Assembly: GCA_910589415.1 (NCBI GenBank)
Contig: OU342639.1
Span: 31,628,268 to 31,692,267, forward strand
Reading direction: 5' to 3'
Source: Malachius bipustulatus
Lineage: Eukaryota > Arthropoda > Insecta > Coleoptera > Melyridae
Length of the DNA: 64,000 bases
Shown here piece by piece: positions 11,147 through 22,361 of the stretch; position 1 is the stretch's first letter; each line of letters opens with the position of its first letter. The position numbers and the translations under genes were made by a program. The notes under the pieces are model-generated. The model made no database searches. It was not told where the DNA came from and was given only the letters and a program-made list of their open reading frames with translations.

Positions 11147-14100
11147 TCATGCTTCAAGGAAGTCTTTAAGTAACGTAGTCCTTCGTTTTTCAGCAATGTC
11201 CATTTGGTTTTCCAGATCTCCCCTATCAGTTGTTTCAGCTCGTTCTACTTTCCATGAAAGGTTTTCGATTTCAGCTTCCAGTTGGGCTTGCTGATATTCG
11301 AATAATTGCTTTCTAGAGCCCGGATCCATATAATAAGCATATGGATATGTATACTGAAGAGTATAACGACATTTCGCTAACAGACTAGCAGCAGTGAACA
11401 AATACTGCCAATCTATCCAGGTACCAAGTCCTGACATCACTTTCTGATTTATTCTTTCTCGCAGTGTATCCAAGGTGTGTTCTTCCAATTTCAAAGACTT
11501 GCAATGATTTTCCCATCGTTCGTAATAGTGAAGATACTTTTTCAACGCTTCTCTAGCCTGCAGCAAACAAGCAAAGATCATTTTAAATAATGATACTGTT
11601 ATTAATGCTTCGTTAGAATAAAAATCTTTCAGTGGAGTATCATTATTCTTTAGGCTACCTCAAAAACTGATTTTGCTTTTGACAGTTTAAAACAAAGTGC
11701 TTGTCACTTACGGTAGTATCAATTATTATTAAAAATATAAAACCTTAGGATAATCAAGAGCCTACTGTAATATGAGATAAATAAATTTAAAACAAACCAT
11801 AACCAATAGGAATTAAAAAATTAACACACCTGTGCATGAACCGATTCATGAGCTATGTTGGGATTTTCTCTATAACGGGAGCATTCATAATATTCCGATC
11901 CGTGTGTTTTCCAGTCACCCAAACACATCCAGCAGAAATCGTGTTTGCAATTATAGCACTGCATATGATTGCAGCCTCCGTTTTTTTCTATGCAAATATG
12001 ACATTTTGGACAGTCTTTGGTATGAGCACTAATATAATTGGCAGTTTCACTATCATCTGCACATTTAGTCAACCATTTCTTAATAATGGCACAATCTGTC
12101 GGTGCGTGATAATCCATCCCACATCTAAAAAACTAAAGCTTTAAGAGTTTAAACAACAGACATATAATAATAGTGACTAACACTACTGATCTACAAATAG
12201 AAAAAATTTATCGCAGCTTTGAAGCACCAAAAATATACATTTTTTAATTACAAATTTTTTTTCAATGAATTAAAATTACAAACGTTGAAACTGTAACAAC
12301 CAGACACCTACCCCGAACACGAATTAATTTTTTCGTTTTTCTCGAGCTGTTTTTTTCATTTCATCGACAGCAATTTTTCTTTCCCTAATAATAATTTCTA
12401 CAAATTCATAGAAATATTTTTTCTCGATCAAAGTAAAATTCTTTTTTCTTGAAGTCGGTGTTTCAAAGCATCCGTATTTCTAAAGGCCCGCAATAAAGTG
12501 TATTTTGTTAAAAGATTCTAAATTCGAGAACGATATTTACGTGGTCAACATCGTAAAACGAAAAGGAGTTCGAATAAAAGGCCCAACGAGAAAATAACTT
12601 CCAGATGCTTGAGATGTCATCGATGCACATTCCTTCCCAGGATGGAAGACCTATAACCAATTGTAGGTAAATAAAACTGGTTGTTTAAAAGGCATTAGCG
12701 CAAAGTATTGAGATATAGAGAAAATTGGAACTTCATGGTCCTATAGAAATTGGGACTTCAGAGGAAGCCGACGGCAGGTCGAAAGCGTGAGACGGCGACT
12801 GGAGACGGGCGGTTGACCTGCAATTCCAGGAAGAAAGCGAAGGGCGTGCTAGTATAGAAGGAAGAAATGTGGCAGTTGTTAACTAGTCTTCGAGAAGAGA
12901 ACTTCGAATTGAGCAACGAGAGAAGTAACTAGAGAGCGGTGTTTTAGTGAATTTTGAGAAGCAAAGTTTAACAGCAGTTTAAATCAAATTTCGTTTTTCT
13001 TGAACTTAAAATTATAAACTTTGAGTGTTCGTGGAATTCGGTTCGAGTACCAACGGTAAAGGACAGCGGGTCGCGTTTTGTGTTTTTTTTTTTGTGACTT
13101 TTTGCTTTATATGGTTGAATAGAATAGCTACAGATAGCTAGATTCCGCCATGTAATGTGACAAATATTATATTGTTCGATGTGTTTTTTTGGGTTTTTTA
13201 ATGTAACAGTTCATTTGAATAAAGTCGGTATTATTATTATGTCGGAAATCGCGAGTTCGACAGGCTCAGGAACTTCAGAAGTCACTCCACGAAGGTGGCA
13301 GCGAAGGAAATCGAAATTACAAAACTAATGTTGAAACTGCATAAAAAATGTGGCCCTTCTACAGACCAGTGATGTAAATGTTGTCTCATCTGTCCAGATA
13401 ATATTTTGTAGGGTAATCCTGTACAATCTGTCGCTAAATTTTACCCTACCATATAAATAAAAATAAATCCTCCAAATTCCGGTTCGGTAAGTCAGGTCTT
13501 TGGTCAGGGTAGGTTTTTTTTTCATTTCAAGGCCATTTTAAGGAAAAAAAAAACCCTACCCTGACCAAAGACCTGACTTACGACGCATTTATTTTTATTT
13601 ATAGGTATGGTAGGGTAAAATTTAGCGACAGATTGTACAGGATTACCTTTTGTAGAATAAGAGGGTCTCTCTCAATTTTCATTGGAATCTTTCACAAAAT
13701 TCAAATCTAACATCATCGCCTGGGTGAAGTTCTTGAACTGTGATGAACGAACATGTATTTCTTGGTCTCTTTTTTAAATGTAGCTTGACAATGATGAACA
13801 ATATTGGCTTTTGTTGTCATTTCCAAGCCTTGTTATTTACAATATCCCAATTTTCTCTCAATATTTCAAACATCTTTAAAACTAATTGCTCCTGCCAAAT
13901 TATTGCTCGTAACTTGTGACAAAATAAATAAGTAATAACAAGACACTGAAGACACGAAAAGTGTACTTACTTGAAACAAAAAACCGTCTTACATCTACTA
14001 CAAAAGACTCTTTTAGCTTTGTTGTCACGACTATGTACAATTATTGGACAATTTGGTCCAGGACAAAAGCGTAATTCCGGATGAGACTTTACATAATCTT

Positions 14101-17100
14101 GGAAAATGAATTGTTGGTATTTTTCTCTCATATTAGGGCGTAAAAGATGTTTAAGGACAAAGTCTTCTGGGACTAAAATAAGGCAATCTCTAGCCATACA
14201 ACTGATTGCAGTAGAAATTCCCTGTAAAAAAATATAGAGTTTATTCCATTACTTTCTCTCTTGTACAGAAGATTTTTTCATTATTTAATATCTTTGCTTC
14301 TGTGAAAGGCAGGCAACTGAAATTTTGCATATTGACTTGACATTAGGGCAACTCGTTTTTTCTTATGTTGTTCTAGAAGGGTAGCCTTTTTATGAAAATG
14401 TATCCCTTCCTTATACTGAGATTAATTTATTACATCTCAAGTTTTTGATATTTATCTTTATCTAGTAAGCCATGGTATTTTTCCACACTAAAAGCAGCGT
14501 TGAGTTGTCTTCACAAATGCGAAACTTCATATTTCGAGTTAAAGTTACGACCCTGTATAATCATCTACTATATAAATTTTTACCTGATTTATTTGAACTT
14601 CAAAATGTGAGGTCCAGCAGTCTTTACAAAATAAATGTGTACATGATAGTCCTACTAGTCTATCACTGCTTTGTTGAGTAACACAAACAGGGCATGTCAT
14701 GTATCTGAAAATTGGCGTAGCACTCACAGCTATAGGTGGTTTAATTCTTGAAGAAATCAGCAACTGTGTTGCATTATCACGAAATTTTCCTACTATGTCT
14801 TGTACGTTCCAGTGTTGTCCGTGTAACAAAACCTACAAAATTAAGAATGTGTTATATTTTTGGAGATTTAAGGTAAGACTAAGCGTACACAATATCACGT
14901 ATACCACTGAATTGTATTTAATAAAATAAACTCAACATTGTCCCTTATATTATGTTTTTCATATTAGAGTAGACTCTGTTATCACCATAAAATGACATAA
15001 GTGCCATATCGGTTTGTTGGAACATTCACAAATAATTAAAAGATTAAAAAATAATGTTTATTACATTTTTCAAGAGCTAAGAAAATTCTAAGATTATAGA
15101 CGGTTAAAATAATTCAAAGAAACACTGCTATCCTTCACTAATTCAGTTTTCTCTAAATAACAGAAACAAAACTGAAACTAAATTCCTATAACCACTACCT
15201 GTGAAAGGTTAAATCTATTTTTAGAACAGGTCCCATTGGATACAGCATTACATGAAATAAATTATATGTTGACGTATTTCTTATCCTTAGTTCCTGAGAT
15301 TCGAATTCTCTACCAAAAAACATTATTGATCCACTACCAGCCACTATTAGCGGTTATCCTGTTTAACCAGCATCCCGGTTTATAAGTCACCTGGATAATC
15401 GAGAGTCTACGGTAATTATGAAATTTGAACCGACTATATTCCTATCAGAACAAAAAAAAACTTGAAAGATTATGTAGGAAAAAACACTGGCCATTATACC
15501 TAATTTTTTCATTGTTCTAGTTCGCTTTCATCATAGTTTCATAATTTATTTGAAGTTAATTTTTTGTGCAAATGACCTTTTGATTCTAAGGGGACCACAG
15601 AGTGAGTATGACTGCTAGGGGGTAAAACTTGCGCTATTCGAGAAGGGGAAGGAAAAATTAAAAAACAAAAAACGTCAAAATAGATAACGGGCCATCTCAA
15701 TGGAGATTACAGTTATAGCCAAGCAAATGTTCCCTTGTTATCAATTTCCACAGACTTTCAGTAGTACAGTGTGCTATTTCTAAGAGACCCATAACAACTT
15801 CTTGTAGTGTATATACAGGGTGTTAACTACCAACTAGTAGGTACAAAATAAAGGAGGTGATTTTACGACTTATTCTAAGAAAAAAGGTTTCTATTAAAAT
15901 GGGTCCGCAAACGCACCGTTTAGATACAGGTGTTCAAAAAAATAGTTTTTTCTTACTTTTTTTGCGATATCTCAAGAATCGTCTGAGCTACAGGCTCCAG
16001 CTCGTGTACAGATTTTTACATTAATAATAGCTACTTTTAAGGCTCCAAAGTAATGCTCTAAAAATTGGCATTTTGAGTGCGAAAGTAAGAGATAAAAGTA
16101 AGAAAAAACAATTTTTTTGAACACCCAGTATCTCGAAAATGGTGCGTTTGCGGACCCCATATGTTAATAGAAACCTTTTTTCTTAGAATAAGTCGTAGAA
16201 TCACCTGCTTTATTTTGTACTAGTTGGTAGTTAACACCCTGTATATGGTATGCCTGAATGTGAATGAACCCTCATCTATGAAAAGGTGATTCAGTGGTAA
16301 GTACCATAAATTGGAGGACTTTGTAGATAAAGCTAAAATATTAAGAAAATTCAAATAGGAAGATTTTTTAAACCTGAGATACAACAGGATATTGACAAAC
16401 CTGTTTTATACATGACACTTAAACACCCTGTATCTCCCTTAAAAACCATTTCCTATTATTTGAATTTTCTTAATATTTTAGCTTTATTTACAAAATCCTC
16501 CAATTTATGGTACTTATCACTGAATCACCTTGTATAATGACCCAGATAATGACTAATGAGCAAATAATTTTTTCAGTAATAACAATAATAATCTAATCAA
16601 AATTCAACTTTGTTCTAATTATTTTTTATATACTGTAGGGTATAATTTTTACAAATAGCGGTAATCATGGAGATGGCTTATACTATCGAATAGCTTGTGT
16701 CTCTAGGAGTATCAAGGTACCATTGAATTTTTGCGGCGGCAAGTAATAGTCGAGAAATAAGGCCTCAAAGTGTCATCCTTGCCCTAATACGCGTATTCGT
16801 ACATATAAGCTCGAACGGGAAGCATGCACTCATAGCCGTGTGTCCGACGGAGTGCGAGCTTCCTGTTCGAGCGTATATGTACGAATATACGCGTATTAGG
16901 GCAAGGATGAAACTTTAAGGCCTTATTTCTTGACTATTACTTGCCGGCGCAAAAATTCAATGGTACCTTGATACTCCTAGAGACACAAGCTATCTGATAG
17001 TATAAGCCAAATCGCCCTATACCAACGCCGCTCATCTCCATAATGACCCAAATAGCTACTGCACAAACCTAATAACCTTACCGTGTGCATGAATTTGGAC

Positions 17101-17620
17101 CCCCTAAACCTTAGACACGGAAATACTTCCCTAATCCAAGTCCTGCCCAGCAGGCGATTACCATAGCTTGAAAAAGTCACGTCTACAAGTAGAATCAGTG
17201 GACAAGCCCATTGACATTGGTACGGTTTGACCTGAATTAGTATTTAGGTAAAATACAACTGAGTTACTATTACTTAAAGAAAGTATTTGCCTCTCTGTGG
17301 CCTCACTATGCTATGGAACAGGTCACGGCAGTTTTCTCATACACTCGAAATAAATATTTAAGTAGGTAGGCACTTACTTTCGCCAAAGAGGGCATTATAT
17401 GAAGATTGTTACTTAGAAGTTCAACTGTGACGTTCAGCAATCTTTCAACTTGCTCCTGAGAAAGGCATTCATAATCAAAATATTCAGGATCCGCTTCACT
17501 AGGATCAATTTGATCAATGTCATTATCCATGGTGTTATAATAATCATCAAAGCAGTCATTATCCGAATATTCCATATCCGATTCACCACCTTGGGAATTA
17601 AAGCTAACTGCTGAATCCAT
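11147..17620 (-). CDS. ari-2: Ariadne-2, RBR-type E3 ubiquitin ligase
   Basis: Five exons on the - strand join in phase: 17620-17378, 14832-14584, 14221-13971, 12124-11830 and 11557-11147, giving 482 residues, close to the family's usual 490-510. The start ATG at 17620 opens an acidic N-terminus. RING1 begins at CPVC (128-131), the IBR spans roughly 200-259, and RING2 lies around 286-315 with CPKC and NGGCNHMQC; the first Cys of CNHMQC (Cys299) corresponds to the catalytic cysteine of the family. The C-terminal Ariadne domain (about 330-482) contains [10 protein letters not shown] and [16 protein letters not shown] and ends in LLKDFLEA. Family knowledge: ARIH2 transfers ubiquitin through a RING/HECT hybrid mechanism and works with neddylated CUL5 ligases. 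The [20 protein letters not shown] stretch and the C-terminus favour ari-2 over ari-1. The gene is tail-to-tail with TACC. Confidence 0.95.
12294..13320. mobile_element. Possible LTR-retroelement fragment in ari-2 intron 3
   Basis: This 1-kb block is richer in GC and purine tracts than its surroundings. It starts TGTAACAACC, holds AATAAA near 13218, and contains TGGCAGCGAAGG near 13292, which could be a primer-binding site (TGG start). A short frame from about 13240 ([15 protein letters not shown]) would fit the start of a gag-like protein that is cut off at once. GTTGAAACTG occurs on both sides (12285 and 13331). No second LTR and no pol sequence is seen, so this is a tentative call. Confidence 0.3.
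13412..13647. mobile_element. Hairpin MITE with perfect 8-bp target duplication
   Basis: The element begins GGTAATCCTGTACAATCTG and ends with its reverse complement. The two arms, about 110 nt each, pair almost throughout around a short centre near 13525. It is flanked on both sides by the identical octamer TTTTGTAG (13404-13411 and 13648-13655). An 8-bp duplication is typical of hAT-type insertion. It lies in ari-2 intron 3 and interrupts otherwise continuous intron sequence. Confidence 0.85.
15811..16246. mobile_element. Fold-back element A in ari-2 intron 1
   Basis: The left arm runs from ATATACAGGGTGTTAACTAC and the right arm ends in the complementary GTTAACACCCTGTATAT. Matching continues inward through an AAATAAAGG block, GACTTATTCTAAGAAAAAAGG, and GGTCCGCAAACGCACC versus GGTGCGTTTGCGGACC. 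Length is about 436 bp with no coding capacity. Confidence 0.8.
16280..16536. mobile_element. Fold-back element B in ari-2 intron 1
   Basis: The left arm AAGGTGATTCAGTGGTAAG and the right arm CTTATCACTGAATCACCTT are inverted repeats. They extend through ACCATAAATTGGAGGA and AAGCTAAAATATTAAGAAAA. Length is about 255 bp. It sits only about 35 bp from element A. Confidence 0.8.
16660..17045. mobile_element. Fold-back element C in ari-2 intron 1
   Basis: GGCTTATACTATC at 16675 pairs with GATAGTATAAGCC near 16997. The arms continue through TGTGTCTCTAGGAGTATCAA, GGTACCATTGAATTTTTGC and TTGCCCTAATACGCGTATTC down to a loop near 16840. The arms are about 165 nt with few mismatches. The outer ends are less clear because the right arm carries extra bases around 17012-17040. 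Confidence 0.8.
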
Positions 17621-19378
17621 TTTAATTTCAGCAAATATTATTGTCTTGCTTATAATAGGTAGGTACTTCACAATACCAACTTCACTATATTGACCACTTA
17701 TTCAAGTACAAAAACATGTTAGACATGTTTATTTGGGGAAGTGCAGTAAACCAATGTTTAGTTTAGTAGTTTTCCATCAGGGCTTAATTCAATTTCACTT
17801 TTCACCAAACACCATGCAAGAACAAACTAATGAGTAGATACACATGAATTTCAGCAAGCCTGCAGAAGGAACTGATACATAAATTACCAAATTGAATAGG
17901 TATAATCAAATTACATGTACCATGTACCTACCTAAAATGTGATTCTTATATTATCAAAATTCAACAACAATAATAATAATATACCATACACTACCACTGC
18001 ATAACAATGCAGTTGTTCTGGCATTGATTTAGACTTACTAATAAAATAAGTAATAATTTAAATCAACAATCAGCCAAAAATTTTACAGAACAACAAACAA
18101 CTAAAACATTTTAAGATATTATTATTTTATATTATTCTTTATTCTATGATATCTTATCTTTATGTTTATGTACGTATGATGATTTAAGTGTTGCTAAATG
18201 CTACAGCTCAGTCACAGGACTCACAGGCTCAGTGCTCACTGCACTGCTCAGGCTCAGGGCTCAGGCTACTGTTGGTGTTGCACTGTGGTGTTGCTAAACA
18301 TCGATAGCAAAAATAGCCATAGCGGATAGCAATTAGAATTCTATCATAGCCATAGCACTATCGATAATGTCGATAATTAATTAGTTTCGACTATCGAAAA
18401 ATATTTGATATATTTTAACAACTGGCGATTGTAATTAAAATGTCAATTGTCAATTTTCTTTTTATAAACGATGAAAATGACATTTACCGTAGGCTAGACA
18501 AACCCTTAGGATAACCTACAGACTATCAACGGCCGGAGACGTAAAGAACCAAGAACCGGGAACCATCTCGTCTGGGACTTGGCGGCTTGGCGCCCTTGTG
18601 CAGTGTGCAGTAGAGTAGTCAATAAGCTCTGTTTAATTCTGCTTCTTTTGAGATCCTGGCTTATGGCTCTTGTGCAGGGTAAACTCATGATTAATTGACA
18701 ATATATTGACACATGGCCGACTTTAGTCGACAGTGTATTTGACGTTCCACTTCCCGCAATGCGTTTATTTATATCTCAACTAGGTTTTGCCAAGCTACAC
18801 CTTCTAGCTAATATATCTCACGAAGCAACGACTTGACTTTAACTTACCTATATGTTTGTGCCTTTAATCTAGAAACTGCAGTAAGTATTGGCAAGGTATT
18901 TCTCACAGATTCCACATCATATAAAGCAACATAATTTTTGATGTTATTTATTTTAATTACGGTGAACTGGAGCTCAGAATATTACTGAGTTTTGACTTCT
19001 GCCGACCATCGTAATCTATTGTATGGGGTAGTAGGTTTCCATGAACATTAATAATAATTATTAATAACATGAACAATATAATTATTTTCGTAACATAAAA
19101 TACCAAAACAAACATATTAAGCATAACGTTTGCTTTCTTTTGTTTACATTCTTTACCTCTTCTTTACTTTCTTTACATTCTTTACGAATTGTTTACGTCG
19201 AACGGTCGAACGTCGCGAATGAATTGTTTACGCGTAAAGGCACATCATCACTGAGAGGTGAGAGGATAAGTAAGCGCAGCAGTGCCACATGCTGGAACTC
19301 CGATAGTTGCAGGCTATTGCAGTGCAGCCTTGTAGCAGCATTTTGATAGGTCGCCATATAAAGGGTGACAGCGCTCTT
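17621..19378. other. ari-2 upstream region and intergenic DNA
   Basis: Contains the probable ari-2 5'UTR and promoter, a GGCTCA-rich imperfect tandem stretch (18205-18268), TATCGATA-type motifs (18295-18410) and an imperfect CTTTACATT-type repeat at 19135-19200. Open frames at 18506 and 19140 lack any domain. No further gene is supported. Confidence 0.45.
18359..18366. promoter_or_regulatory. DRE-like motif TATCGATA upstream of ari-2
   Basis: An exact TATCGATA palindrome lies 739 bp upstream of the ari-2 start codon, with partial matches nearby (ATCGATAG near 18300, GTCGATAAT at 18369). In Drosophila this octamer is the DREF-binding DRE of housekeeping promoters. Its use here is inferred from position only, and the true transcription start is unknown. 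Confidence 0.3.
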
Positions 19379-20240
19379 GTACCGGGTGGGCATTTAAGAA
19401 TGAACAGCGGCCATATCTTGGAAAATATTGATCCTACAGTTTCAAAATGAAAATTTTCCAGACATAAGTGACTATGCGAAATGCAATGAAAATATTTTCA
19501 AGATGGTCGCACTTCCGGAAATACCGGAAGTTGACACCTACTTCGTTATTTTAACGGGGACACCCTGTAAAATATTATATTTTTTAAATGTCTGAAGAAA
19601 TCGAATACAGGTGGTTTTCACCATTGGAATTTAGATTGAGCGGTTTATGAGTTATAAACAAGTGAAAATCGCGATTTTCCAACTTCAAAGCAGTGTAGAA
19701 CTGGAACGGCTCAATATATCTAAAAACGGCTTACATGTCCCTATCTTAACTTTTTACAAGGTATCATACCATGTGGTTTGAATTTTTATACAGGGTGATG
19801 AAAATTACCAGATTTTTCATCACCCTGTAGAAAAATCTAAACTACATAATATAATATCCTTGTAAAAAGTTAAGATAGGGACATGTAAGCCGTTTTTAGA
19901 TATATTGAGCCGTTCTAGTTCTACACTGCTTTGAAGTTGGAAAATTGCGATTTTCACTTGTTTATAACTCATAAACCGCTCAATCTAAATTCCAATGGTG
20001 AAAACCACCTGTATTCGATTTCTTCAGACATTTAAAAAATATAATATTTTACAGGGTGTCCCCGTTAAAATAACGAAGTAGGTGTCAACTTCCGGCATTT
20101 CCGGAAGTGCGACCATCTTGAAAATATTTTCATTGCATTTCGCATAGTCGCTTATGTCAGGAAAATTTTCATTTTGAAACTGTAGGATCAATATTTCCCA
20201 AGATATGGCCGCTGTTCATTCTTAAATGCCCACCCGGTAC
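19379..20240. mobile_element. 862-bp near-perfect palindrome (fold-back family F, copy 1)
   Basis: The element opens GTACCGGGTGGGCATTTAAG and closes with CTTAAATGCCCACCCGGTAC. The arms, about 420 nt each, match almost base for base (for example AACAGCGGCCATATCTTGG, CGCACTTCCGG, TTCGTTATTTTAACGGGGAC) around a centre near 19815, where TACAGGGTGATGAAAAT meets its own complement. There is no open frame of note. A second copy lies at 58553-59406. GTAC at both ends is self-complementary, so it may be a target duplication or part of the repeat. Confidence 0.9.
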
Positions 20241-20815
20241 ATCTCACACGCGACTGTAATTAAAATACTGGTCAAAAAACTCTTTGATTTACTTTTGTTT
20301 TACAATGTTTTAGCCACTTTAACTTTTTTCAATCATCGACCACTGTAAGTGTAGGCTGTGTAGGAATAGTGTAAAACACTATATAAGACGCTTTTTGCTT
20401 TATTTATTTATTAGAATCATCTATTCCCAACTAATATAATTATAATCTTTTGATTTTTTTTATTTATCACTTATTTAAACGGCTTCATAATAATAAATAT
20501 TTAAAATTGGGGATTTATTTCTCCCAGTAAACTATTATTATGAACCAATAATTTGTTATAAACTATAAACTATAATAATTATACAAAGGGCGAATTGCAG
20601 ATTCCTATAGTCTGGTCTGGTCAGATTTTTTCTTTTAAAATAAGTTAATTATAGCCTCACTGAAATTGTAAAATGTTTGGTCTCGGCGAATTCTCCTATC
20701 TAAATTTGCTGTTGAATTGGTATAAAAGTATACTTATAGTTCTTTGTTATAATATCTTTCACTCATGGAACATTATTACCTGACATGAAACCATTATTAA
20801 ACCTAAACTGAGTAA

Positions 20816-21132
20816 TAGACGCCGTAAAGTGATGACGTCAGTGAGGGCTGGGCAAATGGCTATGGTTCCAAATAAACAAGCATTTCACAGTATGAAGGTT
20901 TGCTAATTTCACTGGTAAACTTTTGATTACAGTAAAAGCGGAATTTTTAGTGACAAACACGACAACTGATAAAAATGGCCACGTGAACGGTTTGTTTATT
21001 TGGAACCATTTACAATTAGCTCAGCGCAGTGACGTTCCTGCTCCTTCTCGAAAGCTTAGGCTTGCAGTGTGGAGAAAATGGCGATTGGTTTGGTGATGCT
21101 CTCAGCCGTTAAAGAAAGATAAACGCCATCTA
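20816..21132. mobile_element. MITE with TAGACGCCG inverted repeats (copy 2, diverged)
   Basis: The left arm TAGACGCCGTAAAGTGATG continues through TGACGTCAGTG, a GGTTCCAAATAAACAA block and the AATTTCACT core like copy 1 at 1452-1701. The right arm GTTTATTTGGAACC is present, but about 95 extra bases (21035-21120) separate it from the degraded end near ACGCCATCTATA. It is non-coding. Confidence 0.65.
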
Positions 21133-21357
21133 TAGAATATTTTTTCCACTGTTTGCTAAGATTAGAATGTTAATTAATAATAATTATAGATATGATACGG
21201 TCAATTCTGTTGATTTACATTATTCAAACTATAATATGAACATAACAAAAGTCAAGATGAACTTGAATTCTGCTTTGATCATTTGTTGGATAAATTGGAA
21301 TATGAGTTTGCAGATTTATTATTTAAATAATAGTTCTAGTAAAACAATCAAAAAATA

Positions 21358-21507
21358 AGATCCCGAACTGGCGGACACGGATAGTACCATAGCATTCATT
21401 ATTAGATAGGGATTCAGTGATTATAGGTTTCTTTATTTATTTTTTTCTCCAGTATACCTAGTTTTCTCACGAAGTGTTGCTTATGTTGTGTCCGTCATTT
21501 TCAGGCC
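21358..21507. mobile_element. Degraded relative of the captured-exon transposon
   Basis: GATCCCGAACTGGCGGACAC at 21360 resembles the terminus of the 9208 element, and TGTGTCCGTCATTTTCAGG at 21489 resembles its complement. Only short terminal parts are recognisable and the outermost bases are missing, so the call is tentative. Confidence 0.4.
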
Positions 21508-21579
21508 TCTTCTGCTGGCGCTGGCGTTGGCGGTCGCAGCTTGTACTGCTCGCAGACGCAGATATTTTACTGTTCTAAC

Positions 21580-22353
21580 CAGAGCTGGCCATGTATACTC
21601 GAGTACTTTACTCGTATTTTTGTTACGAGTAAAAAAACTACTCGTAATTTTTTACTCACAAGTACTTTCCATCCAAAATACTTACTACTCGTACGGATAA
21701 GTACAATTACAACTACTCGAGAAATTTTACTCGTCAAATACGGATATTTTTACGGATAGTAATGACGTCATGCCGTCAGCAGGGAAACGATCTGAAAACG
21801 AGTGACAGTCCTGCGCAATTGCACTGTCACTGTCAGTAGTAATGCCAGTGTCACTATTCAAATTCATTTCAGTCAGTCCTCTTTATCTCTCTCAATCTCA
21901 TCTCAATCAATCGCTATTCGCTACTGCTACCACTAACTTCAATTCAAAAGTATCAAAAACAATTTATTCATTATTGACAAAAAATAAAACTAATTAAGAC
22001 TCTTTTACGTCTTTGAATTTGAATAACGTTAAAGTAGTAGTCGATTCAAAGTACCGTAATTATTGTTTCAGGTTTCAGGAGGCAGGTTAGCAAGCCTGAC
22101 GTCATAGGCTGGTTGCGCCTTGACCACTGACAATACTGACATGACATGAGTAACATGCCTTGTTTATTGGTATCATGATCGATCATGCGCACGACACGAA
22201 TAAAACTACTCGTACTTGTTACTCGTGGTTTCACGAGTATTACTCGTACCCGTCCACCTGTTTGTGCCAAAGTACTTACGAGTACATTTTTCAAGTACTC
22301 GTACTCGAATAATTATTTACGAGTACTCTTTTCAGTACTCGTGCCCAGCTCTG
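21580..22353. mobile_element. Non-autonomous hAT-type element with 8-bp target duplication
   Basis: The element starts CAGAGCTGGCCATG and ends as the complement of CAGAGCTGGGCACG. It is flanked by the identical octamer GTTCTAAC (21572-21579 and 22354-22361). Ends of the CAG-type and 8-bp duplications fit the hAT superfamily. Sub-terminal regions are packed with ACTCGTA/TACGAGT words on both strands, a possible set of transposase sites. At 774 bp it has no transposase frame; the overlapping small frames are by-products of the repeats. Confidence 0.88.
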
Positions 22354-22361
22354 GTTCTAAC

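Noticed and set aside
11147..17620. First read as ariadne-1
   Set aside because: The IBR-RING2 linker and the C-terminal domain ([24 protein letters not shown], ending LLKDF plus two to three residues) fit the Ariadne-2 branch; Ariadne-1 differs in these segments.
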